Positions 47,775-57,033 of a stretch of DNA of 64,000 bases are shown one piece after another. The DNA is taken from positions 2,914,001 to 2,978,000 of the forward strand of contig NZ_CP125295.1 in NCBI RefSeq assembly GCF_030412785.1, read 5' to 3'. The first letter of the stretch is position 1. Every line of letters starts with the position of its first letter. Both the position numbers and the translations under genes were made by a program. Source of the stretch: Paraburkholderia sabiae (GTDB taxonomy: Bacteria; Pseudomonadota; Gammaproteobacteria; Burkholderiales; Burkholderiaceae). The notes under the pieces are model-generated. The model saw only the letters and a list, made by a program, of their open reading frames with translations, had not been told where the DNA came from and made no database searches.

Positions 47775-48494
47775 TCAGTCCAGAAAATCGCAATGCGCTT
47801 CGACGTACAGCGCGAGGTCGAGCGAGTGCTGACGCACGAGCGTTTCGACGCGCTCTGTGTCGCGCGCTTCGAGCGCCTCGATGATGCGCATGTGGTCTTC
47901 GATCGAACGCGAAGCTCGATCGCTCTGCGCGATCGTCATGCGGCGTATCGCGCGCACGTGCATGAAGATGTTCTTGATCGTGTCGAGGATGATCTGTGAC
48001 CCCGACAACTCGACGAGCGCCTGGTGAAACGCGATGTTCACCTCGGAGTACTCCTCGATGTGATCGGTCGGCATCGCCGAGTGGAAATCGTCGAACATGC
48101 CGCGCAGCTTCGCGATGTCCTCGTTCGACGCCCGCAGGGTCGCGAGCCGCGCCGCCACGCTTTCCAGCGCGGCCCACATGCAGATCATCTCGACGATCTC
48201 TTTCTTCGTCTTGCGCAGGATATAGACGCCGCGGCGCGGCACCGTGCGCAGGAAGCCTTCCTGTTCGAGCAGCGTCATCGCCTCGCGCACGGGCGTGCGA
48301 CTCACGCCGAGCGCTTCCGTCAGTTCCTTTTCATCCAGACGCACTTCTTCACGCGAGTGATAGATGTCGGTGTTCGCGATCGCCTGTTTGAGCCGCGCGT
48401 ACGCCTGATCGCGCAGCGACGCCGTCGCGTTGATCGGCGTGAGGTTCAGGCTCAATGGGACCGCGCGGACATTCTCTTGCGTGTCGGTGGACAT
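47775..48494 (-). CDS. FadR-type GntR regulator, oxalate copy 1
   Basis: A 239-residue regulator: GntR winged helix at about 25-90 (DEKELTEALGVSRTPVREAM, TLLEQEGFLRTVPRRGVYIL) and an FCD all-alpha ligand domain (MWAALESVAARLATL, NIAFHQALVELSG, DRASRSIEDHMRIIEALEAR), where the family binds a metal and a carboxylic acid. It lies directly upstream of oxc on the same strand. Paralogous to the gene at 51512 over its whole length. Oxalate, formate or a CoA thioester may be the signal; this is inference. Confidence 0.92.
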   Translation of the reverse strand: MSTDTQENVRAVPLSLNLTPINATASLRDQAYARLKQAIANTDIYHSREEVRLDEKELTEALGVSRTPVREAMTLLEQEGFLRTVPRRGVYILRKTKKEIVEMICMWAALESVAARLATLRASNEDIAKLRGMFDDFHSAMPTDHIEEYSEVNIAFHQALVELSGSQIILDTIKNIFMHVRAIRRMTIAQSDRASRSIEDHMRIIEALEARDTERVETLVRQHSLDLALYVEAHCDFLD

Positions 48495-48611
48495 GATCGA
48501 CGTGTCTCCTCGATGTCGAAAACGGTGGTGGCCCGCTCGACGGACGCGCCGGATACGGCGTGGTCGTTCGGCCTTTCTGCGTGTCTGCAAATACCGCTTT
48601 GCATATGTGCA

Positions 48612-48630
48612 ATACTGTATATCACATATC
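48612..48630. promoter_or_regulatory. Candidate oxalate-regulon operator, GntR copy 1
   Basis: ATACTGTATATCACATATC, 118-136 bases before the GntR start. Shares the core GTATATC with sites before oxc, frc copy 1 (there GATATATC) and GntR copy 2. Confidence 0.55.
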
Positions 48631-48777
48631 TTATCGTCACCAATTCTCCTGCACCCTAGGTTTGCAGCGTTCTTTTCATAAATGATGATGAATAGTTTTC
48701 AAAGAAAACTTTAACTATCGTGAATTGATCGGTGCGCCTAAGCTGTCTTTACGCAACCGATTGAACTGGAGGGGATG

Positions 48778-49155
48778 ATGCGCAACGCACACGATCAACA
48801 CCGGACCGACTACGACCGCGCCGTCGAGACGCAGCTGTGCGCGTTCAATAGCGCATTCGCCGATCTTGGTTTGCGGTTCCGCTGGGACGCGGAGATGCTG
48901 ACGTCGCTCGCGACGATTGATGGCGAGCATGCTCGCGTTGTGGCTTATCTGAAGGCGCATCAGGCGCATTTGCTGAATGCGTATAGCGCTGAGTTTTTGT
49001 GTGCTGCGATTCTGGCCGGGAAAAGTGCGCGTACTTCTGATGTGCTGCCTACTCGGGTTGTTGCATCTGGCGATGCGCGTTCTTCTTCTGGTTCGGTGTT
49101 CTCTCTTTCGCAGTACTTTTCTGATGATGCAGTGCCTGCACTTGCAGGTGCCTGA
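48778..49155 (+). CDS. Small protein of unknown function
   Basis: A 125-residue soluble protein (TDYDRAVETQLCAFNSAFAD, LRFRWDAEMLTSLATIDGEH, ARVVAYLKAHQAHLLNAYSA). I use the second of two adjacent ATGs (48778) because GGAGGGG is only two bases before the first. Helical and probably cytoplasmic; family not recognised. The last 60 codons are strongly T/G-ending (GTT, TCT, GCT), and the Ser-rich tail may be a product of that drift. Element 3 starts nine bases after its stop. Confidence 0.6.
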   Translation: MRNAHDQHRTDYDRAVETQLCAFNSAFADLGLRFRWDAEMLTSLATIDGEHARVVAYLKAHQAHLLNAYSAEFLCAAILAGKSARTSDVLPTRVVASGDARSSSGSVFSLSQYFSDDAVPALAGA

Positions 49156-49163
49156 CGGTTTTT

Positions 49164-49745
49164 TCTACGACGCTAGTCGCCATTCTGGTCTTTTGGCTTT
49201 TTGCTGCGCTGGCGTCCGCGATTTCGTATTGGTGCTTCACGCGTCGCCCCTGTGCGGGGCGGCACCTACTTTTCTTTGCAGCGGCAAAGAAAAGTAGGCA
49301 AAAGAAAGCCGCTTTTGTACCTCCGGTGCCCGCCAGGATAGCGCTTCGGCATGCCGCAGTTGAGCCGTCGCGCAGCGACGTCCGCACTCCGTAGAAAGCC
49401 CGCAGTCAACCGCGCATTGCGCGAAAACCCCACACACAGTCTGGAACACATAACGCCGCAATTGGGCCGACGGCAAACGGACAAGACCAAGCCGACCGAA
49501 TGTGCCCCAGGTGGATGTCATCTTTCGCGCTGCGCGCGCCTGACTGCGGGCTTTCTACGGAGTGTTGGCGTCGCTGCGCGACAGCTCAAGGAACGTGCGC
49601 CGTGGCGTTATTCTGGCGGGCACCGGAGGTTTGAAGCGGCTTTCTTTTGCCTACTTTTCTTTGCCGCTGCAAAGAAAAGTAGGTGCCGCCCCGCACAGGG
49701 GCGACGCATGAAGTACAGATACGAAATCGCGGATGCCAGCAAAAA
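49164..49745. repeat. Composite palindromic element 3 (class A centre)
   Basis: Begins TCTACGACGCTAGTCGCCAT, has the 15-bp stems at 49265-49298 and 49650-49683 with the GC hairpins outside them, the inner inverted pairs TAGAAAGCCCGCAGTCA and GGTGCCCGCCAGGAT, and the same centre as element 2. It ends at GATGCCAGCAAAAAG without the outermost right motif. It fills the gap between the convergent small gene and oxlT. Confidence 0.9.
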
Positions 49746-49751
49746 GAACTA

Positions 49752-51083
49752 TTACTCGCCAGAACTGGCACTAAGCCCAGAAGCACGAGCCGAGGAAGAA
49801 GCGGCGCTTGCCGACGCCCCCTCCTCGATCCACCTAGCCCGCATCGGCGCAAGCACGAACTTGGCCGAAACACCGGCCGCAATCGTAATCACAGCCGACA
49901 CGATAAACACGAGATTCCACCCGCCGGCGGCGGACAAAACCGAAGCCAGCGGCACGAGCAAAGCAGCCGTCCCCTTAGCGGTATACAAAGTCCCGGCATT
50001 AGAAGCAGCAAACTTGCTACCGAACGTATCGGCACAAATCGCCGGAAAGATCGAAAAGATCTCACCCCAGAACAGGAAGATCAAAGCGGCGAACGTCATG
50101 AACGCATAAGGGTTCTGCCCATACTGCATCATGCCCAGCAGTGCGAGCCCTTCGCCGATAAAAATCGCGAACATCGTATTCTCGCGGCCGATCTTGTCCG
50201 AGATGAAGCCGCACAGCGGACGCGTAAAGCCGTTGCAGATGTTGTCGATCGACAGCGTCATTGTCAGCAGCGGCAGCGTCATGCCGAACATCGTCATCGG
50301 CAACTTGGCGAGGCCCCAGTCCTTCGCGATCGGACCGATTTGCGCCGTCGCCATCAGGCCGCCCGCCGCAACCGCGACGAACGACACATAGATCACCCAG
50401 AAGACGGGCGTCTTGATCATCTGCCCCGGCGTGTAGTCGACCTTGCTCACCGCGAACTTGCGCTTTACGCCCGCAGTCGAGCGCGCCACCGGCTTGTGCA
50501 GCAACAGCGCCAGCACGAAGATAGCGACGCCCTGCAGAATGCCGAAGAACAGGAACGTATGCTCATAACCCGTGCGCGTAATCATGTTCGCGATCGGAAT
50601 CACCGTCACGGCTGCGCCCGCGCCGAAGCCCGCAGCTGTCAGGCCTGCGGCAAGACCGCGCTTGTCCGGGAACCACTTCAGCGCGTTGCCCACGCACGTG
50701 CCGTACACGCCGCCCGCGCCAATGCCCGCCACGACAGAGCCGATGTACAGCTCGGGCAACGTCGTCGCATGCGAGAACATCATCCACGCGAGACCCGCGC
50801 AGATCGCGCCGCCCGCCACGACAGGACGCGGACCGAAACGGTCGACGAGCCATCCTTCGATCGGGACCAGCCATGTCTCCGTGAGAATGAAGATCGAGAA
50901 CGCAAGCTGAATCGATGCTTCGCCCCAGTGATGCCGCGCGTTCATCGGCGCGACGAAGAGCGTCCAGGCGTATTGCAGGTTAGCGACCAGCGCCATGCAC
51001 AGCATGCCGATCACCAGCTGACACCAACGGTTTGAGAGCATGCCGCTCCCCGTCGCCTGTCGGGTGTTTCCATTCATGAGCAT
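49752..51083 (-). CDS. oxlT: Oxalate/formate antiporter
   Basis: A 443-residue 12-helix MFS protein of the OxlT family, which exchanges external oxalate for internal formate in the inner membrane. The two basic residues of the OxlT substrate pocket have clear counterparts: R288 (NGFTRPLCGF) and K370 (TAKGTAALLVP). Other family stretches are LQYAWTLFVAPM and GVYGTCVGNALKWFPDKRGL. Translation may start at the ATG 51083 or two codons later at 51077, where GGAG is nine bases away. The Ser/Ala-rich C-terminal 30 residues are T/G-codon-rich and abut element 3. Confidence 0.92.
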   Translation of the reverse strand: MLMNGNTRQATGSGMLSNRWCQLVIGMLCMALVANLQYAWTLFVAPMNARHHWGEASIQLAFSIFILTETWLVPIEGWLVDRFGPRPVVAGGAICAGLAWMMFSHATTLPELYIGSVVAGIGAGGVYGTCVGNALKWFPDKRGLAAGLTAAGFGAGAAVTVIPIANMITRTGYEHTFLFFGILQGVAIFVLALLLHKPVARSTAGVKRKFAVSKVDYTPGQMIKTPVFWVIYVSFVAVAAGGLMATAQIGPIAKDWGLAKLPMTMFGMTLPLLTMTLSIDNICNGFTRPLCGFISDKIGRENTMFAIFIGEGLALLGMMQYGQNPYAFMTFAALIFLFWGEIFSIFPAICADTFGSKFAASNAGTLYTAKGTAALLVPLASVLSAAGGWNLVFIVSAVITIAAGVSAKFVLAPMRARWIEEGASASAASSSARASGLSASSGE

Positions 51084-51511
51084 CGTCTCCGCTTTCTATA
51101 TTGTCTCGATGCTGGCCGCGCCATTCGTGATGACGCCGCTGCATCCGCCTTACTGATTTTCTTCTACCCGGCGTTGGGGACTTGTCGACAGACCTGCGTA
51201 GTTAACCATTCAAACAGGCTGTGAGTCTTTACATTTTTATTCCAATGGCCTGCGGATTTTCCCCAATGCGATGCACATAAAAGTCCATTCGCACGCGTTA
51301 ACCCTTATCGCAAGCCACTTACCGGGCGAACCCATCGTAAGGGCCCGCGCCGGATTGCGAATAATTAAAGAAAGTTATCGAATCTATTCGCGATCGTTTA
51401 TAGATGCGATGGCGCGGTACGCGCAGGGGAGGATGCCGGTTGGCAATGAGGGAAGATGCGGACATCCGGAAAAGGATGCCCGCGATAGGTCAATGACGTA
51501 CCAAGCCGTGC
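51084..51511. other. Intergenic region between GntR copy 2 and oxlT
   Basis: About 430 bases. It should contain the oxlT promoter (AT-rich at 51200-51260 and 51355-51400). I could not find a convincing copy of the GTATATC site here, only CTATATTGTCT at about 51097. No gene supported. Confidence 0.45.
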
Positions 51512-52231
51512 TCAGTCGAGGAAGTCGCAATTCGCCTCGATGAATGCCGCAAGATCCAGCGAGTGCTGGCGCGCCAGACGTTCGGCGAGTTCGGTGTCGC
51601 GCTTCTCGAGCGCTTCGATGATGCGCAGGTGATCGACGATCGAACGCGACGCGCGGTCGCTCTGCGAAATCGTCATGCGACGAATCGCGCGCACGTGGAT
51701 GAAGATGTTCTTGATCGTGTCGAGAATGATCTGCGACTTCGACAACTCGACAATCGCCTGATGGAACGCAATGTTCGCATCCGAGTACTCGGCGATATGT
51801 TCCGCCGGCGTCGAATCGCGGAACTGGTCGAACATGTGGCGCAGCCGCGCGATTTCTTCGTCCGTCGCATTCAAGGTGGCAAGACGCGCGGCCATGCTTT
51901 CGAGCGCGGCCCACATCTGCACCATCTCGACGATCTCGCGTTTGCTCTTGCGCACGATGTAGATGCCGCGACGCGGTATCGTGCGTACGAAGCCTTCCTG
52001 TTCGAGCAGCGTCATCGCCTCGCGCACGGGCGTGCGGCTCACGCCCAGCGATTCACTGAGCGCGCGGTCATCGAGACGAATTTCTTCGCGCGACGCGTAG
52101 ATGTCGGCGTCGGCAATCGCCTGACGCAACATCGCATACGCGCGGTCGCGCAGGCTGGCGCTGGTGCCGATGGGTTGCAATGACAGTGTGAACGGCGTGG
52201 CCGCTGGCTGGCTGTCGAGTTCTGACGACAT
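51512..52231 (-). CDS. FadR-type GntR regulator, oxalate copy 2
   Basis: A 239-residue paralogue of the regulator at 47775, same length, with HTH DDRALSESLGVSRTPVREAM and FCD stretches MWAALESMAARLATL, NIAFHQAIVELSKSQIILDT and SDRASRSIVDHLRIIEALEK. It is upstream of oxlT on the same strand, as copy 1 is upstream of oxc, so the two transport and metabolic units each have a regulator. Recognition helices are nearly identical, so they may bind the same sites. Confidence 0.92.
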   Translation of the reverse strand: MSSELDSQPAATPFTLSLQPIGTSASLRDRAYAMLRQAIADADIYASREEIRLDDRALSESLGVSRTPVREAMTLLEQEGFVRTIPRRGIYIVRKSKREIVEMVQMWAALESMAARLATLNATDEEIARLRHMFDQFRDSTPAEHIAEYSDANIAFHQAIVELSKSQIILDTIKNIFIHVRAIRRMTISQSDRASRSIVDHLRIIEALEKRDTELAERLARQHSLDLAAFIEANCDFLD

Positions 52232-52351
52232 GCATCGCCTCTGATCCGGTCGGTGCGAATGAACACCGTAGGTTGGTTCAAGCGGCGTGCTTCGCCGCCC
52301 CCGTATCGCGCGTGTCTCCTGTTGCCGTCGTCGTCACGCGGACTCTGAATG

Positions 52352-52366
52352 TATTTAGTATATCAG
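52352..52366. promoter_or_regulatory. Candidate oxalate-regulon operator, GntR copy 2
   Basis: TATTTAGTATATCAG, sharing the eight-base core GTATATCA with the site of GntR copy 1 and at nearly the same distance (121-135 bases) from the start. Flanks are less conserved. Confidence 0.4.
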
Positions 52367-52442
52367 CGTGTGAGGTATTGTCGACGGGAAGCCGCATGCA
52401 CGCTGGCCCGGCGCAGCGTTCGGTCGAGGATCAGACCGACGA

Positions 52443-52742
52443 TCAGGGATTCGGAACGGTCGTCGCGGCGCCTGTCACGGCCGCCGCTGTCAAAGCCTCG
52501 GGCGCCGACGCTTCGTGCGGCGCTTCATGCGCAATCGGGCCGCACTGAAGCCGGCCGCTGTCGCTGGATTCGAGCTCGGCGGCATTCAGGTTCGCGCAGG
52601 CCGCATCGACGATCGTGCCGATGTCGTGCCGGTTGCGCTCACGCGCGGCGTGCTTCATTTCATCGTGCAGCCAGCCGCTGAAACTGCAGACTGCGAACAC
52701 GGCAACGGCGGAAAGGACGGACTCGGTCTTGGTCAAACGCAT
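52443..52742 (-). CDS. Small single-helix protein of unknown function
   Basis: A 99-residue protein: hydrophobic N-terminal segment (TESVLSAVAVFAVCSFSGWL) that may be a membrane anchor or signal, then a charged helix (HDEMKHAARERNRHDIGTIV) with Cys and Ala-rich tail. ATG 52742 has no strong ribosome site; a Met at 52775 in frame is an alternative. Family not recognised; the gene is plausible but not certain. Confidence 0.45.
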   Translation of the reverse strand: MRLTKTESVLSAVAVFAVCSFSGWLHDEMKHAARERNRHDIGTIVDAACANLNAAELESSDSGRLQCGPIAHEAPHEASAPEALTAAAVTGAATTVPNP

Positions 52743-52812
52743 CTTTTGTTCTGGCTTTGCATGAAGGACGGCCATCCACGTTATCGGCAGCGGCGCGAAA
52801 AGCTTGAATGAA

Positions 52813-53535
52813 TCAGCGCGCGCGGTAGAAGCCGTCGAACAGCGCAATGGGCGCATCGACGGCCAGCGCACGCAAAGGAAAGCACTGCGCTAGGTCGTGC
52901 AAGCGCGTTTGCCGCGCGACACGTTCGAGCAATATCGCCTTCATGTCCGGCCGCACGTCGCCGCGCCGGTCGAGAAACTGGCCCCACAGCGGCATATTCT
53001 GAAAGCGCGCGGACGATTCGCGCGCCGTTTCCACATAGCCCGATGGAAAGAGCCTGCGATAAGCGGTCAGATTGTAGAGCCACGAGGTGCCCAATACGCG
53101 CTGTACAGGCAAATGCGTTTGACGCACGTAATCGAATAACGCGCGCAATTCGGCACGCCTTTCTTCAACACGCTCGCAACTCAACGGTGAATAATTGCCA
53201 GATTCCGCATTGGCGAAATGCAGGCGAATGGCATCATTGCCCGCATTCGAGTATGAAAAACAGCCGAATGCCGCAACCAGCGACGGCGGCGGCACAGACG
53301 GCCGCGTGAGAAAGAAACGCCAGGTCCAATCCACCGCGTCCGATGCGTTTTGCAACCCGTCGATATAAATCCGCCACACAGCATCGTTAGCATCGAATTC
53401 GCGGCCCAGGCCAAAACGGATATAGAAATTCGTGTAGTGCAACAGCGCCTGTTCGCGCGACATGCCGGAAATAGCCGCGACGCGTTCGGCGAATTGCCAT
53501 TGCAGTTCGAAAAATGCCCGGCTATATCTGGTCAC
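52813..53535 (-). CDS. Protein of unknown function, about 240 residues
   Basis: A soluble 240-residue protein: SRAFFELQWQFAERVAAISG, LHYTNFYIRFGLG, VLGTSWLYNLTAYRRLFPSG, FQNMPLWGQFLDRRGDVRPD. The aromatic-rich, conserved-looking sequence and regular codon use support a real gene. I start it at GTG 53535 (GAAGGGCGATGC before it); the frame reaches TTG 53553. No family recognised, no membrane segment. It is divergent from the metallophosphoesterase gene. Confidence 0.65.
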   Translation of the reverse strand: MTRYSRAFFELQWQFAERVAAISGMSREQALLHYTNFYIRFGLGREFDANDAVWRIYIDGLQNASDAVDWTWRFFLTRPSVPPPSLVAAFGCFSYSNAGNDAIRLHFANAESGNYSPLSCERVEERRAELRALFDYVRQTHLPVQRVLGTSWLYNLTAYRRLFPSGYVETARESSARFQNMPLWGQFLDRRGDVRPDMKAILLERVARQTRLHDLAQCFPLRALAVDAPIALFDGFYRAR

Positions 53536-53702
53536 GCATCGCCCTTCATGCAAATTGTGTCGAATCGATCGTCTTGGTGTTAGCTGAAATGATCCTTTAG
53601 CTCGCCGATTGCTTCAATAGCACGAACATTACCGCCGGCTTTCGAAAATCGAATAAAGAGCCGCAAACGACAATAAACAGTCAACTTATTGGAGAGCGTC
53701 AC

Positions 53703-55055
53703 ATGGCCGTCGAACCCGAGAGTTTCCGCGATCAGTTTGTCTCGCTGTTTCAGTCGGCCGTCGATCAGGTGGTGCGCGGCAAGACGCCTGCTACGTCGCT
53801 CGCCTCGCGGCCCGGCACGGACAACGCGCTGGTCAATGCGGCGGCCGCGATCGGCGCGATGAAATCGCAAGGACAAGGACAGACGCCGTTGCCCGACGCC
53901 GCGCCAGGCGGCATCGCGCAGGACGCGTGGACGTGCGCGAAGATGGGCTTCGCGCTGCTGCAGGCGCGCGCCCGCGGCGATACGGCGAGCGCGGCCAGCA
54001 TCGAAGACGATCTGCGCTTCAATGTCTGCGATCCGGCCTGGATCGAGACCATCGGGAGCTACATGGCGTTTTTCGGACCCGACGGCAAGCGCGCATCGAT
54101 TCCCTACCGGCGCGCGCCGTCGATCGGCCCGGTCACGCTTCCGTTGAAAGCGGGCGCGACGGTCGCGCTGATCGCCGACTGGGGCACGGGCACGCAGGTC
54201 GCCGTCGATCTGCTGAAGCAGGCCGCGTTGCAAAACCCCGATGTGGTGATCCATCTCGGCGACATCTACTACTCGGGCACGCCGCAGGAGTGCGACGCGA
54301 ACTTCCGGAACATCGTCGACACGGTGCTCGAACGCAGCACGAAAGACATCCCTGTCTACACGCTCGCCGGGAATCACGACATGTACTCGGGCGGCGCCGG
54401 CTACTACGGCCTGATCGACACGCTCAACGATCACGCGCGCCGTCAGCCGGCGAGTTTCTTCTGTCTGCGCAACGACGACTGGCAGTTCGTCGCGATGGAC
54501 ACGGGACTGCACGACTACATTCCGATCGTCGGCAACGACATGCTGACCTTCCTCGAAAAAGACGAGGAAGACTGGATCACCGAACGCATCGCCGAATTCG
54601 ACGGCAAGACGATTTTGCTGTCGCACCATCAGCTGTTTTCCGCGCTGTCGGAGATCGGTCGGCTTCAGCCCGGCAACAAGCTGATTGCGCACAACCCGAA
54701 GCTGCTGCCGAGCTTCCAGCGTTTCGCGCAGGCCGCGAAGCAGCCGATCTCCGCCTGGTTCTGGGGCCACGAGCATAATCTGAGCATCTATCAACCGTAC
54801 CTCGGATTGAACCGCGGACGTTGCATCGGGCATGGCGCGGTGCCCGTGCTCATCGACGGCCCGGAGAACGCACCGGATGCGCGCATCGTCAATCCGCCCA
54901 CGCTGCAAAACGTATTGCTGAAGCAGGCGGACAAGGTCTACACGCACGGCTTCACGATCATCCGGCTCGGACAAGGCGCGCAGCATGCGCAGGCGTCGGC
55001 GGAGTACTACGAAAGCAGCGACGGCACGACGCCCATGTTCACGGAAACGCTCTAG
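53703..55055 (+). CDS. Calcineurin-like metallophosphoesterase
   Basis: A 450-residue protein. The two-metal active site is complete: D159 (IADWGTG), GD at 186-187 (HLGDIYY), GNHD at 223-226, SHHQ at 307-310 and GHEH at 355-358. An N-terminal domain of about 145 residues with no recognisable fold precedes it. No signal peptide, so probably cytoplasmic. Substrate (nucleotide, phosphoester or protein) unknown. It converges on the DUF1428 gene with a 16-base gap. Confidence 0.88.
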   Translation: MAVEPESFRDQFVSLFQSAVDQVVRGKTPATSLASRPGTDNALVNAAAAIGAMKSQGQGQTPLPDAAPGGIAQDAWTCAKMGFALLQARARGDTASAASIEDDLRFNVCDPAWIETIGSYMAFFGPDGKRASIPYRRAPSIGPVTLPLKAGATVALIADWGTGTQVAVDLLKQAALQNPDVVIHLGDIYYSGTPQECDANFRNIVDTVLERSTKDIPVYTLAGNHDMYSGGAGYYGLIDTLNDHARRQPASFFCLRNDDWQFVAMDTGLHDYIPIVGNDMLTFLEKDEEDWITERIAEFDGKTILLSHHQLFSALSEIGRLQPGNKLIAHNPKLLPSFQRFAQAAKQPISAWFWGHEHNLSIYQPYLGLNRGRCIGHGAVPVLIDGPENAPDARIVNPPTLQNVLLKQADKVYTHGFTIIRLGQGAQHAQASAEYYESSDGTTPMFTETL

Positions 55056-55071
55056 CGCTTCGTCGACGCCT

Positions 55072-55425
55072 TCACACGTCGACGATCACTTCGAAGCCTC
55101 CGTAGATCAGCCGCTTGCCGTCGAACGGCATCGGCATGGTCTCGGGCTGAAGGCGCGGATCGGCCATGACCTTTTTCATGCCTTCGTCGCGCACCGCGCG
55201 CGAAGGCCACGCGACCCACGAGAACACCACCACTTCGTCCGGCTCGCGCTTCACGGCCATCGGAAACGACGTGAGCTTGCCTTCGGGCACGTCGTCGCCC
55301 CAGCATTCGACGACCTTCAGCGCGCCATATTCCTTGAAGACGCCTGCTGCCGTCGTCGCGCACTGGCGATACAGCTCGCGATTCTCCGCCTTGACTGCCA
55401 CCACGAATCCATCCACGTAGTTCAT
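55072..55425 (-). CDS. DUF1428 (YbaA-like) protein
   Basis: A 117-residue protein of the DUF1428 family, ferredoxin-like alpha/beta barrels of unknown function: NYVDGFVVAVKAENRELYRQ, EYGALKVVECWGDDVPEGKL, EVVVFSWVAWPSRAVRDEGM and MPFDGKRLIYGGFE are typical. ATG 55425 is preceded by AGGAG. Single-gene unit. Confidence 0.88.
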   Translation of the reverse strand: MNYVDGFVVAVKAENRELYRQCATTAAGVFKEYGALKVVECWGDDVPEGKLTSFPMAVKREPDEVVVFSWVAWPSRAVRDEGMKKVMADPRLQPETMPMPFDGKRLIYGGFEVIVDV

Positions 55426-55635
55426 TGCCACGCTCCTGTGCGAGGTTGTCGGAAGCCGGGCATAAAAAGCGTCGCTGCCCGGTTCTATACAGACGACGAT
55501 CGGGACGACGGCAAATCGACAGCATTCCGACAATTTTCACGTTCGAGTGCGCGCGGCTGCACGCATCGCGGGCCGCACCGGTGTCATAATTCCGCGCAGC
55601 GTCCAGCAGACATTTCCAGCCATGGTTTGAACAAC

Positions 55636-56022
55636 ATGTCGAGCGTGTTCCATCGGAAGATTGGCAGCATTCTCGGATTGCTCGCAATCCTGATGGCGAC
55701 GCTCGCGCCCACGGTCTCGCAGGCCATTGCGGCGAGCCGCGGCGCCTACGATCCCGCCGCCGCACTCTGCTCGGCGCAAACGGCCAGTCCCGCCGATACA
55801 CAGGAAGACAATCCCACCGACACTCACACACTGGCCTCGCACTGGCATGCATGCGGCTATTGCAGCCTGCTCACGCACGTGCCCGTGCTGCCCGCGTCGC
55901 CGTCTACCTTCGCCCTGACCGTCGCTGCCGTCGCGCAGCGTGTCGCGACGCGCTTCGAAAGCGTCGCGCTGATCGCACCGTTCGAAGCCGCGCAGCCGCG
56001 CGCGCCGCCCGTTTCCGTCTGA
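55636..56022 (+). CDS. DUF2946 family protein, copper-linked context
   Basis: A 128-residue protein with an N-terminal membrane segment or signal (IGSILGLLAILMATLAPTVS) and the DUF2946 motif SHWHACGYCSLLTHVP (about residues 68-83), rich in His and Cys and so likely metal-binding. DUF2946 genes often occur beside copper-transport genes. It is the first of three same-strand genes that end with copC. Confidence 0.8.
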   Translation: MSSVFHRKIGSILGLLAILMATLAPTVSQAIAASRGAYDPAAALCSAQTASPADTQEDNPTDTHTLASHWHACGYCSLLTHVPVLPASPSTFALTVAAVAQRVATRFESVALIAPFEAAQPRAPPVSV

Positions 56023-56126
56023 GCCGATGTTGCGTTGCGGCCGCGCCGTCATGGCGCAGCCGTTTTCGCGCGTGCCGCTGCGCCCCGCGCAAGCGGTCCG
56101 TGCGCGCTTCCACTCAGGATGAAACG

Positions 56127-57020
56127 ATGAACACCCGACACGACGGGCGCGGCACATTGCCGTTCGCCTGCTGCATGCTTGCAGCCCTGCTTTTCCCTTC
56201 CCTCTTCCCGTCCATTTCGCATGCGCACGCGATTGCGGGCGACCGCGTCTTCCCCGCCACGATGGCCATCGACGACCCCGGCGTCGGCGATGAACTGAAT
56301 CTGCAATACGGACATCAGCGCGTACCCGGCGACGACGGCGACCAGAGCGTCAACACGTTCAGCTTCGAATACGACAAGCTGATCACGCCGCGGCTCGCGG
56401 TGTCGATCGGCGGCGCCTACGTCGGACAGAACAATCCGACTGCGCATGGCTTCGACAACTTCAGCGTCGGGCTCAAATATCTGCTGTACGTGAACGAGGC
56501 GCACGAGTTCATGACGTCGATCGGCGTCGATGCTGACCTGGGCGGCACGGGCAGTCATGCGATCGGCGAGAGCTTCTCGACCATCTCGCCGACGATCTTC
56601 GCCGGCAAGGGCTTCGGCGACCTGCCCGATTCGCTTGCGTATTTGCGGCCTGTCGCGATCACGGGCGAAGCAGGACCGGCGCTCACGACGGGCGCGGGCC
56701 AGCCGAACGCGTTCAACTACGGCGTGACCGTGCAATACAGCCTGCCTTATCTGCAGCAGCATGTGCGCGACGTCGGCTTGCCGCAGCCGCTCGCGAATCT
56801 GATACCCATCGTCGAGATTCCGTTGTCGCGCAGCCAGGGGCAAACCACGGGCACCGTGAACCCCGGCTTTATCTGGGTCAACCGCTACGGACAGTTCGGC
56901 ATCGAAGCGCAGATCCCCGTCAATCACGCGAGCGGTTCTCATGTCGGCGTGCTGGTGCAGGCGCATCTCTTCTTCGACGACATCGCGCCCACGACCATCG
57001 GCAAGCCGCTCTTCCACTAA
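56127..57020 (+). CDS. Outer-membrane-barrel-like protein in the copper cluster
   Basis: A 297-residue protein with signal peptide (FACCMLAALLFPSLFPSISH, cleavage near SHAHA) and a mature sequence of alternating strands (LNLQYGHQRV, FSFEYDKLITPRLAVSIGGA, FSVGLKYLLYVNEAHEFMTS, VGVLVQAHLFFDD), as in MetA/phenol-type channel-like beta-barrels. It has His-rich SHAHAIAGDRVFPAT at the mature N-terminus. It lies 104 bases after the DUF2946 gene and 13 bases before copC, so a role in copper handling is likely but unproven. Confidence 0.7.
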   Translation: MNTRHDGRGTLPFACCMLAALLFPSLFPSISHAHAIAGDRVFPATMAIDDPGVGDELNLQYGHQRVPGDDGDQSVNTFSFEYDKLITPRLAVSIGGAYVGQNNPTAHGFDNFSVGLKYLLYVNEAHEFMTSIGVDADLGGTGSHAIGESFSTISPTIFAGKGFGDLPDSLAYLRPVAITGEAGPALTTGAGQPNAFNYGVTVQYSLPYLQQHVRDVGLPQPLANLIPIVEIPLSRSQGQTTGTVNPGFIWVNRYGQFGIEAQIPVNHASGSHVGVLVQAHLFFDDIAPTTIGKPLFH

Positions 57021-57033
57021 CGAGGACACATCC

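Noticed and set aside
51271-51543. Plus-strand frame between oxlT and GntR copy 2
   Set aside because: Overlaps the GntR gene end, no ribosome site, composition not like a gene.
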